A stretch of DNA of 64,000 nt from RGIG6353 sp964558655. GTDB lineage: Bacteria; Bacillota; Clostridia; Oscillospirales; SIG627. Positions 43,064 to 52,855 of the stretch are shown piece by piece. Location of the stretch: assembly GCA_964558655.1 (NCBI GenBank), contig CAZLEX010000002.1:62001-126000 (forward strand), written 5' to 3'. The position numbers were made by a program, and so were the translations under genes. Position 1 is the stretch's first letter; each line of letters opens with the position of its first letter. Under the pieces are notes generated by a model that was given only the letters and a program-made list of their open reading frames with translations, made no database searches and had not been told where the DNA came from.

Positions 43064-45103
43064 ATGTTTTTTGACGAGATTGTTCACGGCGTTCAGTATT
43101 ACCGCAGTCCCACACCGCTTCCGGAAGAATGGGAAACGGATATTCCCAATTTTGAAAAATACAATCTTGACGCTTTTCAGATAAGAATCAACTGGCGATG
43201 GAACGAAAGGCGAGAGGACGAGTACGACTTTTCCGATGTTGACAGGCTTTTGGAACTTGCCGAAAAGAACGGTCGAAAAGTAATAATGAAATTCCTTTTG
43301 GAATGTGCGCCGCAATACATTTTTGAAAAATATTCAGGCACGAGAATAGGCTCCAAAGGCGAGCTTATACGACCGGGTTCGCACGGCGCGTTTTACGGTG
43401 GCTGGCTCCCTTGCTTTACCAATCCGTATGTTAGAGAAAGAGCCGTAAAATTTGTCGAAAAGGTTGCCGAACGGTACAGCACGAACAAAAATATCATTAT
43501 ATGGAATGCATGGAACGAAATAAGGAACCGTCCCGTTGACGAATGTTTCTGCCCGCATTGCCGAAAAGCTTTCGGGGAATATCTGAAAGAAAAATATACG
43601 ACGGTAGAAAATTTAAATAAATTTTACGGAGTTGCCGAAGAAAGTTTTGAGACGGTAAATCTTCCGGTAATGGCACACGGATTTTGGGATATTTACGAAT
43701 TTAAAAAATTCAAGGGCAGTTACGAATTAAAAAACTACTTAAAATTTGTTTACGACGCTATAAGAAAATACGACAAAACAACTCCAATAATGGCTCATGT
43801 CGGAGCTTGCAGTGCCTTTCAGACGACAATAGGGGATATCTGCGACGACTACAATGTTTCGGGTGCCGTCGATTTTTACGGAACGAGTTTGCCGTTTGAT
43901 ACAAGAATGTTTTCGCACGAAAATCGCATGAACATGATGACGCTTTGCGATTTCATGAGAAGTGTCGACGAGAATTACTTTATACACGAGATATATCCGA
44001 GTCTGGGTATGTTTAAGGTGTACGACACTCCGTTCGACATGAAATACAAGCTTTACTGCGGTTTGTCCTGCGGTGCAAAGGGGCTTGTTTACTGGCAGTA
44101 CAGAGCAGAAAGGCTCGGTATGGAAAATGACTGCTCGGGCATTATGCACATGGACGGAACGCCGAGAGATGTGGCAGAAGAAATTAAAAAATTCGGTGCC
44201 GACCTCAAGAAAGATATGTGTTATTTCAAAGACGCTTCGCCGGTTTCGCAAGATGCGGCAATCGTTTTCGACTTTAATTCACAGCTCATGGCCGAAATCG
44301 AAGAAAACTGTGTCGAATGTTTCGACTTGAAACTTTACACGGGGCTTTTTTACTATCATAACGAGCATAAGGGTATGTATAATCTTTTGAGAAATACCGA
44401 TTACAATGTCGGCTATGTGGAAACATCTAACCCCGAACTGTTCAAAAATTACAAAATGCTGTTGTTCCCGTATTACACAATGCTCGACCAAAAAATTCTT
44501 CCGTATATCGAAAAGTTTGTCTCCGACGGCGGAACCGTTATTTTCGGCGAAGGCTTCGGTATGAGGCAGGAAAACACCTGGATGAACCCATATAGCATAA
44601 AAGCCGAATGTTTAATGAACGCCAAAATGCTTCACAGGGTGGAGGTTTCCGACGATTTTGTAACTCTTTTTGGCAAAAAAACGCAGATATACCCTTACAA
44701 AACGCAGTATTGTGCGCAAAATGCCGAAGTAGTTGCAAGATTTGACGACGGCACGGCGGCGGCCTTTGAGATTAAGCACGGCAAAGGAAAGATATATCTT
44801 TTGGGATTTGCACTCGGCTATTCGTATTTAAAGACCGGTGACAAAGTGTGGCAGGAGTTTATAGACAAAATCGCCCGGAATGCCGGACTTGAAAAGTGCG
44901 TCTTCGGTGATTTTGAAAACGGAATATACGAAAGGCGAATGGTTTGTAAAGATAAAGAAATCGTTTTTATATTTAACAATTCCGAAAGTGTGAAAAATTT
45001 TGATTTAGGCAAAAAAATCGTTTCGTACGGTGCCGATGCCTGTATCAATGACAGCGTAATGACACTAAAGCCCGGTGAAATCGGTTACGCTGTAACCGAA
45101 TAA
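43064..45103 (+). CDS. Glycoside hydrolase family 42 beta-galactosidase-like
   Basis: 679 residues. The start is the ATG at 43064, with a TAGGAG SD about 9 bases before; the open frame runs further upstream but would include the operator-like palindrome. The GH42 TIM barrel carries the acid/base E152 in WNAWNE and the predicted nucleophile E309 in FIHE. CFCPHCRKAF (161-170) matches the zinc-cysteine cluster typical of GH42. A trimerisation/GATase-like domain (about 390-590) and a C-terminal beta domain follow. There is no signal peptide, so it acts on imported galactosides. Confidence 0.9.
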   Translation: MFFDEIVHGVQYYRSPTPLPEEWETDIPNFEKYNLDAFQIRINWRWNERREDEYDFSDVDRLLELAEKNGRKVIMKFLLECAPQYIFEKYSGTRIGSKGELIRPGSHGAFYGGWLPCFTNPYVRERAVKFVEKVAERYSTNKNIIIWNAWNEIRNRPVDECFCPHCRKAFGEYLKEKYTTVENLNKFYGVAEESFETVNLPVMAHGFWDIYEFKKFKGSYELKNYLKFVYDAIRKYDKTTPIMAHVGACSAFQTTIGDICDDYNVSGAVDFYGTSLPFDTRMFSHENRMNMMTLCDFMRSVDENYFIHEIYPSLGMFKVYDTPFDMKYKLYCGLSCGAKGLVYWQYRAERLGMENDCSGIMHMDGTPRDVAEEIKKFGADLKKDMCYFKDASPVSQDAAIVFDFNSQLMAEIEENCVECFDLKLYTGLFYYHNEHKGMYNLLRNTDYNVGYVETSNPELFKNYKMLLFPYYTMLDQKILPYIEKFVSDGGTVIFGEGFGMRQENTWMNPYSIKAECLMNAKMLHRVEVSDDFVTLFGKKTQIYPYKTQYCAQNAEVVARFDDGTAAAFEIKHGKGKIYLLGFALGYSYLKTGDKVWQEFIDKIARNAGLEKCVFGDFENGIYERRMVCKDKEIVFIFNNSESVKNFDLGKKIVSYGADACINDSVMTLKPGEIGYAVTE

Positions 45104-45137
45104 AAAGAAGCTGTGAGCAGACCGCTCACAGCTTTTT
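45104..45137. terminator. Terminator between GH42 and EF-G-like genes
   Basis: An 11-bp perfect stem (45108-45118 with 45124-45134) followed by TTT; T-rich on the minus strand as well. It serves the plus-strand GH42 gene and may also end minus-strand transcription. Confidence 0.8.
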
Positions 45138-45267
45138 CAGTCTCGCATGAATGTATTTTTAAGGATACATAAAACAAAACTATGCCGTTTCATCAAAACG
45201 ATTTTACTGTTTTATTAAGGGCAACTTTTTTGCGAGATTCTTCTGAGGAATTAATTCAAAAGCAGTT

Positions 45268-47331
45268 TTAATCTTCGGCATCGGATTTACGCTCTGCAAT
45301 AATCTTCTGTGCGATATTTGCGGGAACTTCGGCATATCTTGAAAATTCAAAAGCGAAGCTTCCGCGTCCCTGCGTCATTGCACGGAGCTGTATTGCGTAT
45401 GTTGTCATTTCCGACTTCGGAACTTCGGCTTCGATAAGCGTCATGCCGTGTTCCTTTTCGTCCTGAGATGTACCCAAAACTCTTCCGCGTCGCTTGTTCA
45501 AGTCGCCTATTACATCGCCCATGTAGTCGTCGGGGACTTTCACCGTGAGGTTGCCGACAGGTTCGAGAAGTACGGGAGACGCATTTTTCAGTCCCTCTTT
45601 GAAGGCGAGATTAGCCGCCAGCTTGAACGCCATTTCGGAGGAGTCTACATCGTGGTAGGAACCGTCGTAAAGATTGGCTTTGAGGTTGACTACGGGGTAT
45701 CCCGCAAGCACGCCTTTCTGCATGGATTCCAAAAGTCCTTTCTCAACGGCGGGGTGGAAATTCTTCGGAACGGATCCGCCGAAAATCGACTCGGTAAACA
45801 CGAGCCCTTCTTCTTCACCAGGAGAGAACTCAATCTTGACATGACCGTACTGTCCGTGTCCGCCCGACTGTTTCTTGTGTTTGCCCTCTGCCTGAACCGA
45901 TTTCTTTATGGTTTCACGGTAGGGGATTTTTTCGGGAGAAAGTTTTACGCTTGTACCGAAACGGGCTTTGAGTTTTGCGGTGAGCACATCGAGGTGCATA
46001 TCTCCCAATCCCGAAATTACCATTTGTTTGGTTTCGGCATTGTTGACATATTTAAGGCTCAAATCTTCTTCGAGAAGTTTTGCGATACCTTGAGATATCT
46101 TGTCTTCGTCACCCTTTGCGAGAGGTTCTATCGCCTGCGAATAATAGGGCTTCGGAAATTCTGTCTTGTGATAGGTAATGTTTCCGGAGAGGGAAAGAGT
46201 GTCATTGGTGTTGGCTGAAATCAATTTTGCGGTGAGACCTATATCTCCGCATACCATTTCTTCGACCTCTGTCTGTTTTTTACCTCTTGCACAGTAAATC
46301 TTCGCAATTTTTTCTTCGGTTCCCGTGCGGGAGTTTTTAAGCACCGTGTCTTTCTTCAAAAGTCCGTTCATGACCTTGAAAAAGCTCATCTTTCCGACAA
46401 ACGGATCGGCTACGGTCTTGAATATGAAGATTGCCGGTTCTCCGTCGGGAGATATTTCGATATCTTCTCCCTCTTCCGACATTTCGTGGGTTCTGGAGAC
46501 AGGGCTGGTAAAGGATTTCGAAACTTTATGCAAAAGGTAATCGATACCTTCCATTGTGAGAGCCGAACCTGAGAAAACGGGGACGATGTCTCCGAGTTTA
46601 AGCCCGGTCTGGAGTGCCTCTGCGATTTCGTCGTCGGTAAAGGGCTCGTCGGCAAAATATTTTTCCATGAGCTCGTCCGATGTCTGAGCCAGTGCTTCAA
46701 AGAGCATATGGCGGTATTCGAGAATAAACTCGGCATTGGGATCGGGTACGGGTATTTCTTCGGCTGTGCCGTTTGTGTACTTGTACGCCTTGACTTTTAT
46801 GATATCGACATAACCGACGGTTTTGTGATTTTCGAAAAGAGGTACATAGAGTGGGCAGACCGCTTGACCGAAAAGTTCTTTCAAACGGTTGAGAATCGCC
46901 GTGAAGTTGATATTGCTCTCGTCCATTCTGTTTATGAAGAACGCTTTGGCAACACCTGCCTTTTCGGCTTCTTTCCATGCAAGTTCGGCACCTACCTCAA
47001 CTCCCGCTTTCGCGTCGATTACTATAAGTGCGTTACGCACAACACGCAGTGCCTGACATATTTCGGCATTAAAATCGAGATAACCCGGAGTATCTATAAA
47101 ATTAATTTTCTTATTATCGTAGAATACGGGGGCTATTGCCGACGATACGGACATTTCACGCTTTATCTCTTCCGGATCGAAATCGCACACGGTGTTTCCT
47201 TCGGAAATCTTTCCGAGCCTATCCGTCTGTTTTGTGTAGTAAAGAAGAGCTTCGGCAAGAGAAGTCTTTCCGCTTCCGCTGTGTCCCAAGAGACATACAT
47301 TTCTGATTTGCCTTGATAAAATATCCGCCAT
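45268..47331 (-). CDS. Elongation factor G-like translational GTPase
   Basis: 687 residues. GTPase motifs: GHSGSGKT (P loop), DTPGYLDF (G3) and NRMD (G4). Domains II-V of EF-G follow. The P loop differs from true EF-G (AHIDAGKT), so this is the second, FusA2-like paralogue group whose role is not settled. The start is the ATG at 47331 (MADILSRQIRNV), with GGAGG upstream; an open extension to 47436 has no SD and would cover the promoter. Confidence 0.92.
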   Translation of the reverse strand: MADILSRQIRNVCLLGHSGSGKTSLAEALLYYTKQTDRLGKISEGNTVCDFDPEEIKREMSVSSAIAPVFYDNKKINFIDTPGYLDFNAEICQALRVVRNALIVIDAKAGVEVGAELAWKEAEKAGVAKAFFINRMDESNINFTAILNRLKELFGQAVCPLYVPLFENHKTVGYVDIIKVKAYKYTNGTAEEIPVPDPNAEFILEYRHMLFEALAQTSDELMEKYFADEPFTDDEIAEALQTGLKLGDIVPVFSGSALTMEGIDYLLHKVSKSFTSPVSRTHEMSEEGEDIEISPDGEPAIFIFKTVADPFVGKMSFFKVMNGLLKKDTVLKNSRTGTEEKIAKIYCARGKKQTEVEEMVCGDIGLTAKLISANTNDTLSLSGNITYHKTEFPKPYYSQAIEPLAKGDEDKISQGIAKLLEEDLSLKYVNNAETKQMVISGLGDMHLDVLTAKLKARFGTSVKLSPEKIPYRETIKKSVQAEGKHKKQSGGHGQYGHVKIEFSPGEEEGLVFTESIFGGSVPKNFHPAVEKGLLESMQKGVLAGYPVVNLKANLYDGSYHDVDSSEMAFKLAANLAFKEGLKNASPVLLEPVGNLTVKVPDDYMGDVIGDLNKRRGRVLGTSQDEKEHGMTLIEAEVPKSEMTTYAIQLRAMTQGRGSFAFEFSRYAEVPANIAQKIIAERKSDAED

Positions 47332-47367
47332 TTTCCATACCTCCTTCGGCAGTATCTGTATATTTCT

Positions 47368-47396
47368 ATTATACATGAAAAAACACCGTCTTTCAA
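47368..47396 (-). promoter_or_regulatory. Promoter of the EF-G-like gene
   Basis: Minus strand TTGAAA (plus 47391-47396), 17-base spacer, TATAAT (plus 47368-47373). Confidence 0.8.
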
Positions 47397-47420
47397 TACC
47401 GTATTTAATTGCAGCACAGA

Positions 47421-47464
47421 GAAAAAAAGCCCGCACTTTTGGTTATTTTTCACAAAAGTGCGGG
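47421..47464 (-). terminator. Terminator of the ABC exporter operon
   Basis: A 12-bp perfect stem (47430-47441 with 47453-47464). On the minus strand a run of seven T follows. It ends the ABC operon just before the EF-G-like promoter. Confidence 0.88.
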
Positions 47465-47493
47465 ATAAACATATGCTTTTTTGTTGTAAATGG

Positions 47494-49767
47494 TTATTTC
47501 TTCGCAATTGTTGACATGGTTCTCTGTGCCATGACCAAAGAAGCATAAATGCCGTTGAGCTTAAGAAGTTCCTCGTGAGTGCCGAATTCGACAATCTTCC
47601 CTTTGTCAAGCACAATGAGTTTCGTGGCGTTGCGGAGGGTGGACAGACGGTGGGCTATGGCGAAAGTGGTGCGGTCTTTGACAAGAGCCGAAATGGAATT
47701 TTGGATTATCTGTTCGGTTTCGGTGTCCAGTGCACTTGTCGCTTCGTCGAGAATGAGTATCTTAGGGTTACGCAGTATAGCCCGTGCTATTGCGATTCTC
47801 TGCCGTTCTCCTCCCGACAGGGTATAACCTCTGTCTCCCACATAAGTCTGATATCCGTCGGGCAGTTTCATGATGAATTTGTGAGCACCCGCCGCTTTTG
47901 CCGCACGGATTATTTCTTCACGCGGCGCGTCGGGAGCGGCGTAGGAAAGGTTGTCGAAAACGGTGCCGGAAAATAGGAATGTTTCCTGAAGCACCACGCC
48001 CATCTGACTTCTCAGACAGTGCTGTGAAATGTTTCTGATGTCTGTGCCGTCGATTTTTACCGAACCTTCGCGGACATCGTAAAGACGCATTATCAGGTTT
48101 ATCAGAGTGCTTTTTCCTACACCGGAACGACCGACAATTCCTATCATTTCGCCTTTTCCGACACTGAAAGAGATTTTTCTCAAAACATCCTCCGCATCTT
48201 CGTAACCGAAAGAAACATTGTCGAATTCAACATTCCCTTCAATCGTCATATCGTCTATGGCGTTCGGGCTGTCGGTAACATCGCCGGGTTCGTCGATTAT
48301 TTCGAAAATGTGAGTCATTGCAGTCGTTGCACGCTGAATGTATCGCGGCAGACGGGTGAGCCAGTCAAAAGAGTAATAAATCTGAGAGGTGAAAGCCGTG
48401 AACATGGTGAGGTCACCGATACTCATGCTTCCGCCTATAATGCGTTTTCCGACGAAAGCCATGACGAAATAGCTTCCGATACCGGTTATGTATGTCATGT
48501 AGGGGATAATCTTTGCCCATGTCACCTCGTTCTTTTCGGAGACGAGAGCGACTTTTTTTATGGCTTCGTCGTACTTTTTAATCTCTTTTTCTTCCATGCC
48601 GTAAACTTTGACGACTCTTATCCCGCGAAATACATCGTGGAGAACGGTGTTTGCGTCACTCTCCGTCATCCACTGGCGGTGATAGAGGCGGTGGGTAAAG
48701 TGCCAGACTTTTCTCACGACAAGCATAATAATCGGTGCGGGAATCATCACGAGGAGTGCCAGACGCCAATTGTAGATGAGCATAGCCGTGCCCACAAGAA
48801 GAATGATGACGGAATTTTCCACGAGCTGTGGGAGGAAGGTGACGAAAAAGTCGGATATTATGTCGGTGTCGCCTGTCATTCGGTTAATGAGGTCGCCCGA
48901 AGTCCTTTTCGACATTTCTCCCGTCGACATAAGCTGTATCTTATCAAAAAGAAGAGAACGCAGTTTTTTCGTGAGGTGCATATTTACACGGACGAGCATA
49001 TTGGAACGGACTATTTCAAGCACTCGGTAAACAATTTGCAGAGAGGCAATGGATATGCAAAGAAGAACAATGCCCCTGAATACAGCCGAGCTTTCCTTTC
49101 CGCCGAAATCGCCTGACGGTGCGATATATCCGTCAACGAGAATTTTCTGGAGATAGGGATTTGCGATTTTTATGAGACTTAGTACGAAAAACAGGGAAAA
49201 AGCGAAAAAGAGCAGGGGAAAATCTTTTTTTACTATTCCGAAAAGCCTCTTTATATCGGAGGACTGTTTGTGACAGTGGAGGCAGACATTTACCCCTTTT
49301 TCAAACGGCTCGTGACATTTCGGACAGATACGCCTGTCGGGTTCGTAATGTATTTCCAAATCGGAATCGCCGTCGTATTCCAAAATTGTCTGAAGACACC
49401 TTGCCGCATCGATGAGATAGGGTGCAAGGCTCATGTCGCAACGGCATATTTCCGTAGGCAGCCCGTCTTTTTTTCCCTCAAGGCTCACCGTGCCCACACC
49501 CGTGCGCGTCGTAAATTCGGTAAAGCTGTCAATCTTAAAAGCTTGCACATTGGTCGGATCGCCCTCTTTTTCTCCCTCCCGTGCCGTGAAAATCATATTG
49601 CGGGTAACGCCAACCGCACCGCAGAGAGTTCTGTTTTCTTCATCGAGATTGAACGGGAAGCGGAAGAGGAGGGAAGTGCTTTCCTCCGAAATCCTGCCGT
49701 ACAGACGGTTTTCGGCGGATTTTTGTTTATCCCGTAGGATTTTTCTCTCTTTTTTCCATACTTTCAT
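47494..49767 (-). CDS. ABC exporter half-transporter with N-terminal zinc ribbon
   Basis: 757 residues. An extra N-terminal domain (about 20-140, beta-rich and perhaps PH-like) and a four-cysteine zinc ribbon (C148, C151, C162, C165) precede a six-helix type IV exporter domain (about 183-480) and an ATPase domain with GRSGVGKST, LSGGERQ and ILDEATSALD. All ATPase motifs are intact. It is third in a tight operon and overlaps the DUF1854 gene by 4 bases. It likely pairs with the half-transporter at the operon start. Confidence 0.92.
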   Translation of the reverse strand: MKVWKKERKILRDKQKSAENRLYGRISEESTSLLFRFPFNLDEENRTLCGAVGVTRNMIFTAREGEKEGDPTNVQAFKIDSFTEFTTRTGVGTVSLEGKKDGLPTEICRCDMSLAPYLIDAARCLQTILEYDGDSDLEIHYEPDRRICPKCHEPFEKGVNVCLHCHKQSSDIKRLFGIVKKDFPLLFFAFSLFFVLSLIKIANPYLQKILVDGYIAPSGDFGGKESSAVFRGIVLLCISIASLQIVYRVLEIVRSNMLVRVNMHLTKKLRSLLFDKIQLMSTGEMSKRTSGDLINRMTGDTDIISDFFVTFLPQLVENSVIILLVGTAMLIYNWRLALLVMIPAPIIMLVVRKVWHFTHRLYHRQWMTESDANTVLHDVFRGIRVVKVYGMEEKEIKKYDEAIKKVALVSEKNEVTWAKIIPYMTYITGIGSYFVMAFVGKRIIGGSMSIGDLTMFTAFTSQIYYSFDWLTRLPRYIQRATTAMTHIFEIIDEPGDVTDSPNAIDDMTIEGNVEFDNVSFGYEDAEDVLRKISFSVGKGEMIGIVGRSGVGKSTLINLIMRLYDVREGSVKIDGTDIRNISQHCLRSQMGVVLQETFLFSGTVFDNLSYAAPDAPREEIIRAAKAAGAHKFIMKLPDGYQTYVGDRGYTLSGGERQRIAIARAILRNPKILILDEATSALDTETEQIIQNSISALVKDRTTFAIAHRLSTLRNATKLIVLDKGKIVEFGTHEELLKLNGIYASLVMAQRTMSTIAKK

Positions 49768-50279
49768 AAGAACAGCTCTATCCTTCTGTAACTTTTTTTG
49801 CTAAGTTTCGCAAGGCTGGGAATTTCGTATCGGTTGCCGTCTATGTCCGAAACGACGGCACGGTCCTCGCCTATGCGGATAATGCTTCTGAAAGTGTCCT
49901 TGACCGTTATGGCTTTTTTGCCGGCGTCTGTCTCTATGCACCAATAGGAATTGCCGAATTTTTCCTCAAGCGATGTAATTTCGAGAATCTTCGGTATAAA
50001 ATAGTGCCGTTCAAGCTCCCGCAGGAGCATATCTTCGGTGCTTTTGTCAAAAATGCCGATATCTTTTATTATTCCGAGTTCGTTTTTGTTTTCGTCCGTA
50101 ACCGAAATGAAATTTTTCGGCATATCGTGCGGAAAAGCACGGCTCAGAAAGACTCTCACACTCTCTTTGCCGTCAACGCTTGCGAAAACGAATCCGTTTT
50201 TTTCGGTAAAAACGCAATTTTGTGCGTTCAGTGCGTAAATTTCGCCTATTGCGTTTTCGATTGATTCTTTTGTTTGCAT
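49764..50279 (-). CDS. DUF1854 family protein
   Basis: 171 residues. The family pattern is visible: RVFLSRAFPHDMPKNFISV, a central ELERHYFIPKI, and VVSDIDGNRYEIPSLAKL near the end. No membrane helix. From memory, DUF1854 proteins lie beside ABC transporters of this type and in some proteobacteria are named in connection with cyanophycin metabolism; no cyanophycin gene is in this window. Located between and overlapping or abutting two half-transporter genes, it is probably a cytoplasmic accessory of the exporter. Confidence 0.85.
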   Translation of the reverse strand: MQTKESIENAIGEIYALNAQNCVFTEKNGFVFASVDGKESVRVFLSRAFPHDMPKNFISVTDENKNELGIIKDIGIFDKSTEDMLLRELERHYFIPKILEITSLEEKFGNSYWCIETDAGKKAITVKDTFRSIIRIGEDRAVVSDIDGNRYEIPSLAKLSKKSYRRIELFL

Positions 50280-50281
50280 AT

Positions 50282-52618
50282 TTATTCCTCCACACCGATG
50301 ATTTTCAGTGCATCAAGCTGCATTTTGTAAAGTTTGTAATAATCGCCTTTTTTTCTGACGAGCTCTTCGTGAGTTCCGGACTCGGTCATTTTTCCGTCCT
50401 CTATGACGATAAGTCTGTCGGCATCTCTGAGGGTGGACAGGCGGTGAGCGATGATTATTGTCGTCTTGTCACGGGTAATTTCGGTAATCGCTCTCTGTAT
50501 ACGCAGTTCGGTAGCCGTGTCCATTGCCGCCGTCGCTTCGTCGAGTATGAGAATTTTCGGATCCTTGAGAATTGCACGGGCAATGGATATTCTCTGAAGT
50601 TCTCCGCCCGAAAGACTGCGGTAACCGGTGCCGATTTTCGTGTTGTATCCGTCGGGATATTTTATGATGAAGTCGTGAGCTCCCGCCGCTTTTGCCGCCG
50701 AGATGACCTCTTCGTTTGACGCTTCGGGTACGGCGTAGCGGATATTGTCGGCTATGGTTCCGCAGAAAACATAGGTTTCCTGCGAGACTATGGCAACATT
50801 TTGCCGAATGTAACTTGACGGAAGGTCTTTTACATTTACGCCGTCGATGAGTATTTCACCGTCATTCGTATCGTAAAGACGCATGGCAAGGTTTACGAGC
50901 GTGGACTTGCCCGCACCCGTGTGCCCGACGATACCTATTGTCTCACCCGGAGACACTTTAAACGAAACGCCGTCGATTACGCGGTGTCCCGGCTGATATT
51001 CAAAGGAGACATTCCTGAATTCGACATCTCCCGAAGTTCTTTCGGGAAGCATCGGTTTTTGAGGTTCGGGTACTTCGGAGGGCGTTTCAAGTATTTGAAA
51101 GAGCCTGTACATTGCATTGAGACATTCGGAAAGCTGCTGATTGAAGCGGTTGAAAAAGTCAAGAGGTGTGTACATCATGGACATGAGCGATATGTATGTT
51201 ACGAGAGTTCCGTATGTGAAATCGCTTTTTCCGTTCATTATCCCTTTTGCAACGGCAATTCCGCCTACCGCCCATACAGCCCATGTGCCTATTTCGAGGA
51301 CTGACGGAATGATGTTGCCTATGCGGTTTGAGGTTACTGTCGTACGGTAGCGGGATTCGGCAAGAGAGTCGCTCTTTTTTTTGAATTTTTCCGCCTCAAG
51401 CTTTTCACGGGAAAACGCCTTGACGACACGGTTTCCCAAAAATATATCGGAAACATAGGAGTTGAAACGGCGTCGGTGCGAGTATTCTCTTGCGTGATTT
51501 TTTCGCATGGTTTTCATGAAAAGGCTTCTTGAGAGCAAAAAGACGGGTATCGGCAACATGACAATGAGAGTGAGTTTTGCGTTCATGACGAAAAGCAGTA
51601 TTGCCACGACAACGATTTGTATGATGTTCGTGATAAAGTAGGGAAGTCCGTCCACGAAAAACCAATAGATAGATGTGGCGTCCCCGTTTATCTGCGTCAT
51701 TATTCCGCCCGACTGTCTCATGCTGAAATAGCTCAGAGACAGACGCTGTATCGCCGAAAATATCGTTTTTTTCAGGTCGTATGTCACTCTTGCCGAAACT
51801 TTTGCCGTGACGATTGAGTGAAACATTGAAAATACGACCGAAATAAGCTTGGTAAGTGCGATGAGCAGTATGGCAAAAAATATTTTGCCGTAAAAATCTC
51901 CGTTTTTGTCAAGAACACGGTCGTAAAAAAAGCTTCCGCTTACAAACGGCGTGAAAATTCCCAGCACCGTCGACAGCACGACCATTAAAAGCACTGCCAG
52001 ACTTTCTTTTTTGTACTTTGAGAAAAACGGAAGCATTTTTTTCAAAAGTCCTTTTGTGTCAAGGTCTTTGAGTGAGCGTCTGCCTCCGGGACCTCCCGGT
52101 CCGCCCGGTCCTCCGGGACCTCCCGGCCCCCCCGGATGGTGATGAGGAGTGCCTTCTTCGTGAGGCGGCCCCTCTTTTCCTTTCGGTTCGCTTATCCTCT
52201 CTCCCGCAAGGAAACGGCACAAATTCCACGCACCCTCTTTTTCACTGTTTGTGAAGTTTGCTACAACGGCGTTTTCGCTGCCGTCTTTTCGCAAGGCCGT
52301 TATCCGTCCGCCCGAAATAAATTCTTCGACGCAGAAGTTCTCCCATTCGTCAAGAGAAAAAACTTTCCAGAAGCGGATAGAAAATCCCGCGTCGCTCTTT
52401 CGGCGGGAAAAGAGACTTTTCTTTTCTTTCTCGAAAATTCCGCCGAGAGTTTCCAGTACTGCGACCTCTTCGTCGGTTGCGGCAACCCATGTATCGCAAA
52501 ATTCCATGCACTGTCCCATATCGGCTCTGAAGCCGTATTTGATGTTTTGCACGGAAATTCCCCGTTCCTCAAATATGCCGCATATGTGAGGCGGGAAAAA
52601 TTTTTTTTCTTTTTCCAT
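50282..52618 (-). CDS. ABC exporter half-transporter with Pro-Gly-Gly linker
   Basis: 778 residues. An N-terminal domain (about 1-145), resembling that of the partner half-transporter in size and place, is joined by a linker with THH-type histidines and six PGG repeats (about 162-179) to the six-helix exporter domain (about 200-500). The ATPase domain has GHTGAGKST, LSGGELQ and ILDEATAAMD, all intact. It is the first gene of the operon, under its own promoter. The exported substrate cannot be told. Confidence 0.92.
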   Translation of the reverse strand: MEKEKKFFPPHICGIFEERGISVQNIKYGFRADMGQCMEFCDTWVAATDEEVAVLETLGGIFEKEKKSLFSRRKSDAGFSIRFWKVFSLDEWENFCVEEFISGGRITALRKDGSENAVVANFTNSEKEGAWNLCRFLAGERISEPKGKEGPPHEEGTPHHHPGGPGGPGGPGGPGGPGGRRSLKDLDTKGLLKKMLPFFSKYKKESLAVLLMVVLSTVLGIFTPFVSGSFFYDRVLDKNGDFYGKIFFAILLIALTKLISVVFSMFHSIVTAKVSARVTYDLKKTIFSAIQRLSLSYFSMRQSGGIMTQINGDATSIYWFFVDGLPYFITNIIQIVVVAILLFVMNAKLTLIVMLPIPVFLLSRSLFMKTMRKNHAREYSHRRRFNSYVSDIFLGNRVVKAFSREKLEAEKFKKKSDSLAESRYRTTVTSNRIGNIIPSVLEIGTWAVWAVGGIAVAKGIMNGKSDFTYGTLVTYISLMSMMYTPLDFFNRFNQQLSECLNAMYRLFQILETPSEVPEPQKPMLPERTSGDVEFRNVSFEYQPGHRVIDGVSFKVSPGETIGIVGHTGAGKSTLVNLAMRLYDTNDGEILIDGVNVKDLPSSYIRQNVAIVSQETYVFCGTIADNIRYAVPEASNEEVISAAKAAGAHDFIIKYPDGYNTKIGTGYRSLSGGELQRISIARAILKDPKILILDEATAAMDTATELRIQRAITEITRDKTTIIIAHRLSTLRDADRLIVIEDGKMTESGTHEELVRKKGDYYKLYKMQLDALKIIGVEE
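52082..52135 (-). repeat. (Pro-Gly-Gly)6 coding repeat
   Basis: A G/C-rich run of nine-base-like units coding PGG six times inside the ABC half-transporter. Synonymous changes between units show that it is not a recent slippage product. Confidence 0.85.
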
Positions 52619-52671
52619 AAAATTACCTTATTTTAATAGGGTTGTTTTATTTATCGTTTGACTTTAAGTTC

Positions 52672-52699
52672 AGTTTACAGAAAAAAAAGGCAATGTCAA
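52672..52699 (-). promoter_or_regulatory. Promoter of the ABC-DUF1854-ABC operon
   Basis: Minus strand TTGACA (plus 52694-52699), 16-base spacer, TAAACT (plus 52672-52677). Confidence 0.65.
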
Positions 52700-52751
52700 T
52701 ACTTTTTCAAAAAAATTAAAAAATTTATTTTTTCTTTTTTCGGATCGCGGG

Positions 52752-52780
52752 TTGATAAAAGAAAAAAAGTGTGATACAAT
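52752..52780 (+). promoter_or_regulatory. gpmI promoter
   Basis: TTGATA at 52752-52757, 17-base spacer, TACAAT at 52775-52780. It is divergent from the ABC operon promoter. Confidence 0.78.
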
Positions 52781-52855
52781 AGTTGTATATTTTTGCAAAT
52801 CGGCGTACATCGCCCGAATAAGAACAGTGTTACAATGAAAAAGGAGTGCGAATAT

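Noticed and set aside
52082..52135. G/C-rich repeat as a phase-variable slippage tract
   Set aside because: The units carry synonymous differences and are multiples of three, so slippage would not switch the gene off and there is no sign of recent expansion.
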